This document shows positions 1 through 8,234 of a stretch of 64,000 bases of DNA, piece by piece. The notes under the pieces are model-generated. The model was not told the DNA's origin. It was given only the letters and a program-made list of their open reading frames with translations, and ran no database searches. Each line of letters starts with the position of its first letter. The first letter of the stretch is position 1. Source of the DNA: UBA2882 sp045542735 (GTDB taxonomy: Bacteria; Bacillota; Clostridia; Lachnospirales; Lachnospiraceae); the NCBI GenBank assembly GCA_045542735.1, contig JAZQLQ010000015.1, forward strand, positions 124,001 through 188,000, in the 5' to 3' direction. The position numbers and the translations under genes were made by a program.

Positions 1-1
1 T

Positions 2-682
2 ACCAATCCTGCATTGGTTAAAACAATTGTCACAACCAATATGGCAGATGCTTTAGCCAAAGAATTTGGTGTGACCTTGATTGAAGTACTGACCGGATTT
101 AAGTACATTGGTGAGCAGATTAAATTTTTTGAGCAAAACAATTCCTACAATTATGTATTTGGTTTGGAAGAAAGCTATGGCTGTCTGGCAGGAACACACG
201 CAAGGGATAAAGATGCTGTCGTAGCGGTTATGTGTCTTTGTGAAGTGGCAGCTTTTTGCAAAAACCAGAGTATGACTCTATGGGATTTGATGCTAAAGCT
301 TTATGAAGAATTTGGTTATTACAAAGAAGGACTCCATACCGTGACTTTAAAAGGTGTGGCAGGACAGGCTAAGATTGCAGAGATTATGGAAGGTTTCCGT
401 AAAGAGCCGCCCAAGGCTTTTGGAGATTATAAAGTAGTGGCATTCCGTGATTATGATGCAGATCGAGTTATCTGTGCAGATGGTACAATCGGCACGACCG
501 GGTTGCCAAAGTCCAATGTGCTCTATTTTGAATTGGAAAATGACTGTTGGTGCTGTATGCGTCCTTCGGGTACAGAGCCCAAGATTAAGTTTTATATGGG
601 TGTAAAGGGAACTGGGCTGCAGGATGCAGAGAATCAGTTAGAGGCATTGACGGCAGCGGTGCTTAAAATGGTAGAAGCCTGA
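2..682 (+). CDS. Phosphoglucomutase/phosphomannomutase, C-terminal part
   Basis: This is the C-terminal part of an alpha-D-phosphohexomutase, which interconverts hexose 1- and 6-phosphates and so feeds nucleotide-sugar synthesis in the cytosol. The frame is open from base 2, so the N-terminus with the catalytic phosphoserine lies outside the window. Visible family marks are the sugar-binding loop GLEESYG (near base 165) and the C-terminal phosphate-binding loop RPSGTEPKIKFY (near base 560). Translation reads through the TTG at 14, which is internal and not a start. It lies 31 bases upstream of the GtrA gene, in the same direction as the envelope polysaccharide genes. Whether glucose, mannose or both is the substrate cannot be told from this half. 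Confidence 0.9.
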   Translation, partial: TNPALVKTIVTTNMADALAKEFGVTLIEVLTGFKYIGEQIKFFEQNNSYNYVFGLEESYGCLAGTHARDKDAVVAVMCLCEVAAFCKNQSMTLWDLMLKLYEEFGYYKEGLHTVTLKGVAGQAKIAEIMEGFRKEPPKAFGDYKVVAFRDYDADRVICADGTIGTTGLPKSNVLYFELENDCWCCMRPSGTEPKIKFYMGVKGTGLQDAENQLEALTAAVLKMVEA

Positions 683-713
683 TATAAGACGGAGAGAGAC
701 GAGAAAAACAAAT

Positions 714-1154
714 ATGAAAAAATTATTGGATCAGATATTAAAATTCGGCGCAGTTGGATTCTTTTGTTTCTTTATCGATTTTGCAATTTATACGATTTTA
801 TTGGCAGTGCTTGATTGGCATTATGATTATGTGATTGCCACCTTCTGGGGCTTCACAATATCTGTTATTATCAATTATCTGCTGAGTATGAAGTATGTAT
901 TTGTCCGCAAGGACGATATGGACCGCAGAAAAGAGTTTGTGGTATTTGTCGTACTAAGCATCTTCGGTTGCATTTTAAATGAGATTCTGATTGTACTTTG
1001 CATGAATGGCATTTATGATAACTGGCCATGGTTACAGTCTATTGTCAGCCGGGAACTGGCAAAGATGGGTGGCAAGATTGTGGCAACCGGCGTGGTAATG
1101 GTCTATAACTTTATCACCCGAAAGATTTTTTTGGAGAAAAAACCGGAAGCATAA
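714..1154 (+). CDS. GtrA family membrane protein
   Basis: A 146-residue protein with four hydrophobic segments (about residues 10-30, 38-60, 77-97 and 115-140), the size and layout of the GtrA/DPMS family (PF04138). Members act with a polyprenyl-phosphate glycosyltransferase and are thought to move or help use lipid-linked sugars across the membrane. The N-terminal pattern of a short basic start followed by KFGAVGFFCFFIDFAIYT is typical. The next gene is a dolichyl/polyprenyl-phosphate-type GT2, which is the usual partner, so the two probably make and flip one lipid-linked sugar. The family assignment is firm; the sugar is unknown. Confidence 0.85.
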   Translation: MKKLLDQILKFGAVGFFCFFIDFAIYTILLAVLDWHYDYVIATFWGFTISVIINYLLSMKYVFVRKDDMDRRKEFVVFVVLSIFGCILNEILIVLCMNGIYDNWPWLQSIVSRELAKMGGKIVATGVVMVYNFITRKIFLEKKPEA

Positions 1155-1181
1155 CCGGCTGATATGAATAGGAGGGTTACT

Positions 1182-1976
1182 ATGAGTGAAAGAATGTTGT
1201 TGTTTATCCCTGCTTACAATTGTGAGAAACAGATTGTAAGAGTATTAAACCAGTTGGATAAAAGAGTATTGGCATATTTTGAAGAGGTACTGGTGGTAAA
1301 TAACCGCAGTACTGACGAAACAGAAAAAGTAGTTTTGGAGTTTTTGGCAGAGCATCCCGAAAAGCCCATTAAGCTCATGAGAAATGATGAAAACTATGGT
1401 TTGGGTGGTTCCCAGAAAATGGCATTTCATTATGCGTGTGACCATGGCTATGATTATGTATGTATGCTTCATGGCGACGATCAGGGAGACATTCATGATT
1501 TCCTGCCTATGCTTGCAAAAGGCATTTATGCTAAACATGATTGTGTCTTGGGTGCCAGATTTATGCGTGGTTCCCGTTTGGAGGGCTATTCCAAATTCCG
1601 TACTTTCGGAAATATTGTGTATGATTTCATTTTTGCATTTGTTACAAGACAGAGAATTTTTGACCTTGGTTCCGGCTTAAATATGTATAAGACATCCATG
1701 CTTCAGGATGAATTCTTTGAGAAATTCCCGGACAACCTGATGTTCAACTATATGATGATTTTGGCATCCCATTATTACAAACATGACATTATTTTCTATC
1801 CGGTTTCCTGGAGAGAGGATGATCAGGTTTCCAATGTAAAAATGGTAAATCAGGCGATTACCGTCCTGAAAATGGCATTTTCTTATTTCTTTGACAATGA
1901 ATACATCCATACAGAGTTTCGTGAAAAAGTGCAGGAAGCTTATACCTGCAAACAGATTACATCATTGGAGGATTAA
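1182..1976 (+). CDS. Glycosyltransferase family 2, polyprenyl-phosphate type
   Basis: A 264-residue GT-A fold enzyme resembling polyprenyl-phosphate mannose/glucose synthases. Seen are the nucleotide-binding start LLFIPAYNCEKQIVRVLNQL, VNNRSTDET, the metal-binding acidic stretch HGDDQGDI (about residue 100) and DLGSGLNMYK. There are no C-terminal membrane helices, so membrane work is probably left to the GtrA protein just upstream. The start was set at ATG 1182 because AGGAGG at 1170-1175 sits six bases before it; an in-frame ATG at 1164 has no such site. The likely job is to transfer a sugar from a nucleotide donor to a polyprenyl phosphate on the inner face; donor sugar unknown. Confidence 0.82.
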   Translation: MSERMLLFIPAYNCEKQIVRVLNQLDKRVLAYFEEVLVVNNRSTDETEKVVLEFLAEHPEKPIKLMRNDENYGLGGSQKMAFHYACDHGYDYVCMLHGDDQGDIHDFLPMLAKGIYAKHDCVLGARFMRGSRLEGYSKFRTFGNIVYDFIFAFVTRQRIFDLGSGLNMYKTSMLQDEFFEKFPDNLMFNYMMILASHYYKHDIIFYPVSWREDDQVSNVKMVNQAITVLKMAFSYFFDNEYIHTEFREKVQEAYTCKQITSLED

Positions 1977-1979
1977 ACC

Positions 1980-2759
1980 ATGTGGTGGTTGATACCCCTT
2001 TTCCTAATCGGATTTATGGCGGTGCATATTTTTAAAATGATGCGTTTGTATCTGGTGTTGATGGAACACAAGATCGGTTTTGGTAAATTTGTGCTGCTAT
2101 ACCTGAAAACGACATTAGTTAATTTAATAATTCCTTTCAAACTGGGAGAGTTGTATCGTATCTTTTGTATCAGCAGAGCGACGAAGCATTGGCAGGTTGG
2201 TGTGCTCAGTATCTTGGTAGACAGGTTCTTTGATACCCTTGCCCTGTGCGTGATTTTACTTCCTCTGGATATTTATGTGTTTGGAGAGGTTTCTGTGATT
2301 ACCTGGGTATTCCTGGTATTGATGGCTTTGGTAGTGGCTTGCTATGTATCGGTGTTGCCCACATACCGTTATCTGAACCGTTATATTATCAAGGAGAAAT
2401 CCTCGCCGAGAGCCATGACGGCATTGAAAGCATTGGATGTGATGAAAATCTGGTATGATTTTACCCAGAATCTGATTAGCGGAAGATTTGCCCTGATTCT
2501 GCTGTTTTCCTTCGGCGGATGGTTTTGTGAGATCAGCGTATTGCAATTGCTGGGTGCGTGGTTGCTTAGCTATAACAATGGGCAGACACCGTTATTTGGA
2601 ATCGGTGATTTTAACAGCTATATCCAAGCCATATTCGGCATGGGTGACAGTTTTATATTGAGACCGTATAGCATATGCAGTATTGCAGTATTGTTTATTT
2701 TTACATTGATAGCCTTTGTGGCAGTGCTTATCGAAAAAGGGAGTAAGAAAAAAACATGA
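1980..2759 (+). CDS. Lysylphosphatidylglycerol-synthase-type flippase-like membrane protein
   Basis: A 259-residue integral membrane protein of the LPG_synthase_TM/UPF0104 type (PF03706). Supporting marks are the N-terminal helix followed by KMMRLYLVLMEHKIGFGKF, then LYLKTTLVNLIIPFKLGEL, where the PxKLGE/PFRxGE-like turn is conserved in this family, and several further hydrophobic segments. It lacks the soluble aminoacyltransferase domain of MprF, so it is the membrane part only. Stand-alone members occur often in polysaccharide clusters and are suspected of moving lipids or lipid-linked intermediates. It starts three bases after the GT2 stop and overlaps the next gene by four bases (ATGA), so translation is probably coupled. 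Confidence 0.7.
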   Translation: MWWLIPLFLIGFMAVHIFKMMRLYLVLMEHKIGFGKFVLLYLKTTLVNLIIPFKLGELYRIFCISRATKHWQVGVLSILVDRFFDTLALCVILLPLDIYVFGEVSVITWVFLVLMALVVACYVSVLPTYRYLNRYIIKEKSSPRAMTALKALDVMKIWYDFTQNLISGRFALILLFSFGGWFCEISVLQLLGAWLLSYNNGQTPLFGIGDFNSYIQAIFGMGDSFILRPYSICSIAVLFIFTLIAFVAVLIEKGSKKKT

Positions 2760-4192
2760 AGCAGATTTATGTGATTTATGACGATAGTAGAAAACCGGAT
2801 AAAGAGATTCGGACCATAACCGGTGATAAGACCTTCGGTGAAACCATTTTTAAGAGAGTTACTTTGCGTGATCGTATGGTAGCTGAGATTGAAAAGGAAA
2901 AACAGGTGGTATCCGTTTTATATTATGGAGGGAAAAGCGATGAAAGAGCGGTACTGGATACTCTTCCGTTGGGAGAAAATACTACCGTGATTCATCTGTA
3001 TTCCAACTTTGGCTTGGCAGATACCAATGCCTTTGCAATTTTACTAAAAAAGGCAGAATATATGAATGAAGCGTATACCGCTTTTTGTGACGGAAAGCCT
3101 GCTATGAGCTTTTTACCTTCAGCAGAAAGCTATAAAAAAGCATTTCCGGCTTTGGTTTCCGGCGAGTTCGAAGGAGAGGCTATTGAAAATAATGCCTTTA
3201 TGGACTTATCGGTGAGAGCCAATTTCCTGACCTTCATTACCGGTGGATTTGATGCCAGATTTTTCAATGCCTTGGCAGGAGATGAGTACACTGTGACCAA
3301 ACGCTCCACCAAAAAGGAAAAGATCCGTGCGGAGTATGAATTTTATCATTTGCTGCCGGACACCATGAAGATGTGGTTTGTCATGCCTTATGATTTTAAA
3401 GAAGATGAAGAAGGCGCATCTTACACCATGGAGCGTTTCCATATGACGGATATTGCTATCCGCTTTGTGCATGGTGCGGTCAGTGTGGATGAACTGCGGG
3501 ATATTTTGGATAAGTTGTTCTATTTCATCAAGCTTCGGACCACCAAGGCGGTAGATGGAGCTGAGGGTAAGAAAATTGCCGAAGAGCTTTATATCGGTAA
3601 GCTGTCAGCCCGCATGGAAGAGTTGAAGCAGTATAAAGAATATGAACAGTTTGACCGTATGATTGCTATGGGCACTGATTATGAGGGTATTGAAGCGGTG
3701 GTTGCCCGTTATGAATCCTTGTATCACAAACTGGTGGCTATGCGTGGCTATGAGACGTTGGCAATCGGACACGGTGACTTATGCTTTTCCAATATTCTCT
3801 ACAGCAGAGAAGCGGAAATTCTTAAGTTAATTGATCCTAAGGGAGCCTTGAAAGAGGAAGAATTATATACAGACCCCTATTATGATTTGGCGAAGTTATC
3901 CCATTCCATTTGCGGATGTTATGATTTCTTCAATAGTGGTCTTTATCAGATATCTATTAAAAGGGATTTGAAGTTGGAGCTTTCCATTGATGTAGAGAAA
4001 AATGCATATGTGGAAGTATTTAAAGAATATTTAAAAGAAAACGGATTTGATTATGCTTTAGTGCGTCTCTATGAAGCCAGCCTGTTTTTATCCATGCTGC
4101 CCTATCATATGGACCAGCCGGGTAAGGTATTCGGTTTCTTATTGAATGCAATCAGGATTTTGGATGAGGTGGAAAGATGTACGAAGGATTAA
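2756..4192 (+). CDS. APH-fold phosphotransferase-like capsule biosynthesis protein
   Basis: A 478-residue cytosolic protein whose C-terminal half looks like an aminoglycoside/choline-kinase fold. It has the catalytic loop IGHGDLCFSNILY (around residue 340) and the metal-binding IDPKG (around residue 360). The N-terminal 150 residues do not resemble a family I can name. It overlaps the gene before by 4 bases and the HAD phosphatase after by 16, and the pair with a small HAD phosphatase suggests that one phosphorylates and the other dephosphorylates a precursor of the surface polymer. That pairing is inference. The substrate is unknown; lipopolysaccharide-type choline or sugar kinases are alternatives. 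Confidence 0.65.
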   Translation: MKQIYVIYDDSRKPDKEIRTITGDKTFGETIFKRVTLRDRMVAEIEKEKQVVSVLYYGGKSDERAVLDTLPLGENTTVIHLYSNFGLADTNAFAILLKKAEYMNEAYTAFCDGKPAMSFLPSAESYKKAFPALVSGEFEGEAIENNAFMDLSVRANFLTFITGGFDARFFNALAGDEYTVTKRSTKKEKIRAEYEFYHLLPDTMKMWFVMPYDFKEDEEGASYTMERFHMTDIAIRFVHGAVSVDELRDILDKLFYFIKLRTTKAVDGAEGKKIAEELYIGKLSARMEELKQYKEYEQFDRMIAMGTDYEGIEAVVARYESLYHKLVAMRGYETLAIGHGDLCFSNILYSREAEILKLIDPKGALKEEELYTDPYYDLAKLSHSICGCYDFFNSGLYQISIKRDLKLELSIDVEKNAYVEVFKEYLKENGFDYALVRLYEASLFLSMLPYHMDQPGKVFGFLLNAIRILDEVERCTKD

Positions 4193-4569
4193 CATTTTGC
4201 TTTGATATTGACGGCACTTTGTGCCCGATTAAGAAAAAAGATGAGGAATACATTGACCTTGTACCCTTCAAGGAAATGATCGATAAATTGCGTGAGTATA
4301 AAGAGGGTGGCGCTAAAATCGTGCTCTTCACATCCCGCAATATGAATAGCTATGGCGGCAACATCGGTTTAATCAATGCCAACACAGCCAAAGTATTACT
4401 TCAGTGGTTGGATAAGTGGGATATCCCCTATGATGAAGTTATCTACGGTAAACCCTGGCCCGGCCACAAAGGCTTCTATGTAGACGACAGAACTGTCCGT
4501 CCGAATGAGTTTTTGAAATATTCAGTGGAAGAACTGGATGAGATTTGCAAGAACAGTCGGTGTAAATAG
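4177..4569 (+). CDS. HAD-family phosphatase, capsule biosynthesis type
   Basis: A short (130-residue) HAD-superfamily hydrolase. Motif I is FDIDGTLCP near the N-terminus (nucleophile Asp and acid/base Asp), motif II is IVLFTSRN, and the C-terminal motif with acidic residues is FYVDDRTV. The lack of a cap domain and the small size fit the phosphatases found in capsule loci. Its start lies inside the end of the kinase-like gene (16-base overlap), so the two are expressed together. The substrate is probably a phosphosugar or phospho-headgroup precursor. It closes this operon: no gene follows for about 600 bases. Confidence 0.75.
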   Translation: MYEGLTFCFDIDGTLCPIKKKDEEYIDLVPFKEMIDKLREYKEGGAKIVLFTSRNMNSYGGNIGLINANTAKVLLQWLDKWDIPYDEVIYGKPWPGHKGFYVDDRTVRPNEFLKYSVEELDEICKNSRCK

Positions 4570-4581
4570 ACTATGAAAAAT

Positions 4582-4851
4582 AATTTCTTAAGTTTTGTTG
4601 CGCAGATGTAAGATATATTCTTTTTCTATGTGAGTGAAAGAAAGTTTGTTTTTCTAAGCAAATGATAAAGGTAAATGCTTGCTTTCGGGCCGGCTTCAAG
4701 CAACGTCCTGTTGCTGAAGCCTAAAATGGTCATCCGTGACAATTTTTCCCTAGTGCATGTATGCATTTGCTAAGAAAAACCAAAACTTTCCTTTCAAAAT
4801 CATAGAAAAAGAATATATCTCACAAATGTAACGAAACATAAGAAATATAGC
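4582..4851. repeat. Large foldback element 1
   Basis: About 270 bases that fold back on themselves. The outer arms (about 4583-4672 and 4752-4851) are imperfect inverted copies, best seen as AGATATATTCTTTTTCTATG at 4611-4630 against its inverse at 4801-4820. The centre has a smaller hairpin, GGCTTC..GCAAC, loop GTCCT, GTTGC.GAAGCC (4692-4721), and an imperfect palindrome AAAATGGTCA/TGACAATTTT (4723-4746). There is no open reading frame of note. The centre is an inverted relative of the one in the second element at 4941-5158. It could be a MITE-like insertion or a structured RNA; no transposase is present. Confidence 0.75.
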
Positions 4852-4940
4852 AACAAAATCTTAATACAACCTGCATGGTACATAAGTGAGTAATAGTATT
4901 ATTAAAGGATTCAATTTTGTAATTTGATATGATTTATCTT

Positions 4941-5158
4941 TAAACTATTATTTGCTTAAAAAATCGTTTGGAAGAAATGTTATATTTTCTTATCAAATGA
5001 TTTGGTTTACCTAGGGTAAAATGGTCATGGATGACCATTTTAGTTTTCTGCGACAGGACGTCGCTTGAAAACGGCCCGGTGTATTGTCGATTTATTGATT
5101 CATTTGAATAGAAAATGCAACATTTCTTACATGGATTTTTTAGGTAAATAATAGTTAA
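4941..5158. repeat. Large foldback element 2
   Basis: About 218 bases forming a second near-complete inverted repeat. The left arm from 4941 (start TAAACTATTATTTGCTTAAA) pairs with the right arm ending near 5158. The centre has a perfect 12-base palindrome arm TAAAATGGTCAT around GG (5017-5042), then hairpin GTTTTC.GCGAC, loop AGGAC, GTCGC..GAAAAC (5043-5072), then CGGCCCG. The core matches the reverse complement of element 1, with paired changes in both stems. The right end stops about 20 bases before the CotH start, so the element may also supply or insulate signals for that operon. Confidence 0.75.
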
Positions 5159-5176
5159 ACAGGTATAATATAAACT

Positions 5177-6796
5177 ATGAAAAAGAAACTTTTGATTGTA
5201 AGCATTCTCTTACTTATGATAGCGAGTGTTATTGTATTTACAAGAGAAGGTGGTTCCTCCGTTAAAGTGGCAGGTGAGGACAAGTACAATAGCATAAAAG
5301 CACAGACTGTTTCCATCGAGGATGAATTTGTACTTTCTTACAATGGCGAAGCACTTCCCTATGATGCGTCAAGTAAGACTTTCTATTTACCTGTGGATAT
5401 GGATAATGCAGAGTGGGAAATTGGCAGTTTTAGCGGATTGTTTTGTGGTGAAGATGAGGCGGAACTGGTTTTCATGGAAAGCTATCGTGCTACGGACAAG
5501 CAGGATGCTATTGCTAAGGGAAGAGCCTTTTCCTTTTTAGCAATTACAGCCAAGGGATATGGAGAGTACAAGTTGGTATTTACCGGCTTGCCTATCATTA
5601 CCTTTACAGGAACGGAGTATCTGGCAGAAGATGGTACACCCATGTTTCTTATGAAGGTTTATGACACTCATCATGGCAGTGAATGGGTGACAGAATCCTA
5701 TACACAGTCCAGACTGAGGGGAAATACCAGTCTGAATTATGAAAAGAAGAGTTTGCGTTTGTACTTAAAGGAATTGCAAGATAACGGTGTTTTTGTAAAA
5801 AGCAATAAGAATTTACTGGGTATCCGTGATGATGACGATTGGATTTTAAATTCCCTGTATGCGGATAACACCAGGGTGAGGGATCAGCTTTGTATTGATC
5901 TGTGGAATGAAGTGGGTGCCCATAGTAATCCATACGGGCAAAACTTCGGGACACAGGCGACTTTTGTAGAAGTGTTGATTAATAATGGATATCAGGGACT
6001 GTATAGTCTAATGATACCGGTGGACTATAAGCAACTTGGTATGGATGCGGTATCAGAGCAGATGGCAGCAGAAAAGCCACTGGTTGAGCGTATTTATGAG
6101 AAAAAATATTCTGCAGCGTGGAATGCAAGTGATTTTGTGGGTGAATTAGTTGACCCGCAAATGCCGGACTATAGGGGAGGCTTCTATTTAAAAGGAGATA
6201 CTGTTTTGCAGAATGAGGAAGAGTGGGATTCCTTACATCAGGTGGCAACCTTGATGGAAGCAGATGATGCTACTTTCCGGGAGGGTATCACGCAAGCTGT
6301 GGATCAGCAGAATGTGGTTGAAAATTGGTTGTTTTATCAGGCGATTGCCGGATTTGATAATGAAAATAAAAATGTATATTATGTAGCAAGAAATGATAAC
6401 GGTAGTTATTATGGGTATTTTGTTCCCTGGGATATGAATTTATCTTTTGGTGCTGTTTATACAGAGAATGAATATTATTGCGAAGAGTCTGATGAGGTCA
6501 TTGCCCAGATGGTACAGTGGCAACCCGGACAACGTATGATAGATTTGGATGCAAAAGGCTCTGCAGGTCTGGCAGTTTCCACTTGGGAGCGTTGGAGAAC
6601 GGGTGTGTTTTCGGATGAGGCATTAGAGGAAAGAATCCGTAATTTGGAGCATCAGGTGAAAGATTCCGGTGCATTTTTAAGAGAGAGCGAGAGATGGCCC
6701 GGTGGCAATCAGGATGAGGATTTTTCTTTCCTATATGATTTTGCAGTAGAGAGAATGAAAGCAGTGGATGCTTATATCCGTGCACTGGAGCATTAG
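5177..6796 (+). CDS. CotH-family protein kinase-like protein, membrane-anchored
   Basis: A 539-residue protein with an N-terminal hydrophobic segment (about residues 4-21), then a CotH domain (PF08757) over about 150-500. CotH members are atypical kinases that phosphorylate proteins at the cell surface or spore coat. Seen are LRGNTSLNYEKKSLRL (about 180-195), DDDDWILNSLYADNTRVRD (about 214-232), VEVLINNGYQGLYSLMIPVD and the metal-binding PWDMNLSFG (about 417). It is first in an operon with a VTC protein and a DUF4956 protein, an association recurrent in Clostridia. The N-terminal 130 residues are probably an extracellular beta domain. No spore-coat role is shown here. Confidence 0.88.
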   Translation: MKKKLLIVSILLLMIASVIVFTREGGSSVKVAGEDKYNSIKAQTVSIEDEFVLSYNGEALPYDASSKTFYLPVDMDNAEWEIGSFSGLFCGEDEAELVFMESYRATDKQDAIAKGRAFSFLAITAKGYGEYKLVFTGLPIITFTGTEYLAEDGTPMFLMKVYDTHHGSEWVTESYTQSRLRGNTSLNYEKKSLRLYLKELQDNGVFVKSNKNLLGIRDDDDWILNSLYADNTRVRDQLCIDLWNEVGAHSNPYGQNFGTQATFVEVLINNGYQGLYSLMIPVDYKQLGMDAVSEQMAAEKPLVERIYEKKYSAAWNASDFVGELVDPQMPDYRGGFYLKGDTVLQNEEEWDSLHQVATLMEADDATFREGITQAVDQQNVVENWLFYQAIAGFDNENKNVYYVARNDNGSYYGYFVPWDMNLSFGAVYTENEYYCEESDEVIAQMVQWQPGQRMIDLDAKGSAGLAVSTWERWRTGVFSDEALEERIRNLEHQVKDSGAFLRESERWPGGNQDEDFSFLYDFAVERMKAVDAYIRALEH

Positions 6797-6801
6797 TTTT
6801 G

Positions 6802-6840
6802 GAAAATGCAGTAGTGAAAATACAGTAGTGAAAATGCATG
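6802..6840 (+). repeat. Short tandem repeat, 14-base unit
   Basis: Unit GAAAATGCAGTAGT (6802-6815), then GAAAATACAGTAGT (6816-6829), then a partial GAAAATGCATG (6830-6840). It lies in the gap between the CotH and VTC genes, just before the VTC ribosome site. Probably replication slippage; no role is evident. Confidence 0.7.
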
Positions 6841-6858
6841 CATAGATGAGGAAATAAG

Positions 6859-7560
6859 ATGGATTTCAGACACGAGTACAAATTTATGATAACGGTTCCG
6901 CAGTCCATCATCTTACAGGAGCGGATTTCTACTTTGATGAAACGGGATTCCTACGGAGATGAAAGAGGAAGCTACGAAATCCGCAGTGTATATTTTGATG
7001 ATAAACAAAACGGTTGTTATATTCAGAACGAGGCGGGAACGGACCCAAGGGCAAAGTACCGTATCCGTTGCTATAATGCTTCAGATCAGCGGATTGTGCT
7101 GGAAAAGAAAATAAAGCAAAATGGCATGAACAAAAAGTTACAACAAGATTTAACAAAAGAACAGTACCATATGTTGGTAACCGATTCTTTAGAAAATCAT
7201 CAGGTTGGCTTGCCGGAGAGTTTCCATGAGGAACCGCCTTTGGTACAGGAGTTGTTGTTACGTAGGCAGACACAGTTGATGGTACCCAAGATCATTGTGG
7301 CATATGAGAGAATTCCTTTTGTGGAAAAGGCGGGGAATGTCAGGGTGACATTTGATAACGGCATCTCATCCTCCAAGGATTTTGAACATTTCTTTGCAGA
7401 GGATTTGCATAAAAGACCAATCATGCCGGTGGGAGAGACTTTGATGGAAATAAAGTTTGATGAGTTTATCCCCGGATATATTAAAGAAGCATTGGAAGTG
7501 GGAAGATTGTCCCAATCCACATTTTCAAAGTACTATTTATGTAGGAGACACGAACTATGA
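6859..7560 (+). CDS. VTC-domain protein (polyphosphate polymerase-like)
   Basis: A 233-residue protein with a complete VTC domain (PF09359), the tunnel-shaped catalytic fold of the yeast vacuolar transporter chaperone that makes polyphosphate from ATP. Seen are the start FRHEYKF, RSVYFDD (about 34-41), YRIRCYN, VLEKKIK and the C-terminal acidic EIKFDEFIPGYI (about 198-209), so the basic and acidic tunnel residues appear intact. It has no membrane segment. It overlaps the DUF4956 membrane protein by four bases (ATGA) and follows CotH by 62 bases. A GAGG site lies before the start. Polyphosphate synthesis is the family role; in this operon the product may instead serve surface modification. Confidence 0.85.
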   Translation: MDFRHEYKFMITVPQSIILQERISTLMKRDSYGDERGSYEIRSVYFDDKQNGCYIQNEAGTDPRAKYRIRCYNASDQRIVLEKKIKQNGMNKKLQQDLTKEQYHMLVTDSLENHQVGLPESFHEEPPLVQELLLRRQTQLMVPKIIVAYERIPFVEKAGNVRVTFDNGISSSKDFEHFFAEDLHKRPIMPVGETLMEIKFDEFIPGYIKEALEVGRLSQSTFSKYYLCRRHEL

Positions 7561-8234
7561 ATACTTTTTCGGACATTTTCAAAAAATCATTTTTAGAGGG
7601 CTTTCACAGTGGTGATATCGGTATCAGCCGTATCCTTGTGACCTTGGCTGTAACGGCGGCCATTGCGGTTTATATTTTTATTGTATATTATGTGGCAACC
7701 AAAAAGACTTTTTATAACAGAAGTTTTAATGTATCGTTGGCATTGATTGCTATTATTACCGCATCCATTATCTTGGCAATGCAGTCCAATCTGGTTATTT
7801 CCTTGGGTATGGTTGGTGCACTTTCCATTGTACGTTTCCGAACGGCAATCAAGGATCCCATGGATTTGATTTTCTTATTCTGGTCTATCAGTATAGGTAT
7901 TATCTGCGGTGCCAATATGTATACCATTGCAGTCATTGCCAGTCTGGTGATTACCATCGGTCTCTTTGCTCTGGAGCTGACACCTGTAGGTAAGGCAGCG
8001 TCTCTTTTGGTAGTGAGTGCCAAGGATGCCGGTGTGGAGCCGGAGGTTTTAGAGGCTGTTAAGGGCTTCAGTAAGGTTTGCAGGGTCAAATCCCGCAATT
8101 TATCTGACAAGGGCATGAATCTGATTGTAGAATGTAAGCCGGGTGATGGCGCCGGTTTGATTGTAAAAGTAAATGAAATTGAAAGTGTCACAGGCGTGAC
8201 ATTAATGGCACATGATGGGGAGGTAACGGTATGA
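7557..8234 (+). CDS. DUF4956 membrane protein
   Basis: A 225-residue protein with about four hydrophobic segments in the first 140 residues and a soluble C-terminal ferredoxin-like tail. The conserved DUF4956 (PF16316) core is SLGMVGALSIVRFRTAIKDP, followed by a helix rich in Phe/Leu/Ile. Members usually sit next to VTC genes, as here. The gene overlaps both neighbours by four bases, so VTC, DUF4956 and the nucleotidyltransferase are translated as a coupled unit. A membrane partner or conduit for the VTC product is a reasonable inference; the biochemical role is not established. Confidence 0.85.
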   Translation: MNTFSDIFKKSFLEGFHSGDIGISRILVTLAVTAAIAVYIFIVYYVATKKTFYNRSFNVSLALIAIITASIILAMQSNLVISLGMVGALSIVRFRTAIKDPMDLIFLFWSISIGIICGANMYTIAVIASLVITIGLFALELTPVGKAASLLVVSAKDAGVEPEVLEAVKGFSKVCRVKSRNLSDKGMNLIVECKPGDGAGLIVKVNEIESVTGVTLMAHDGEVTV

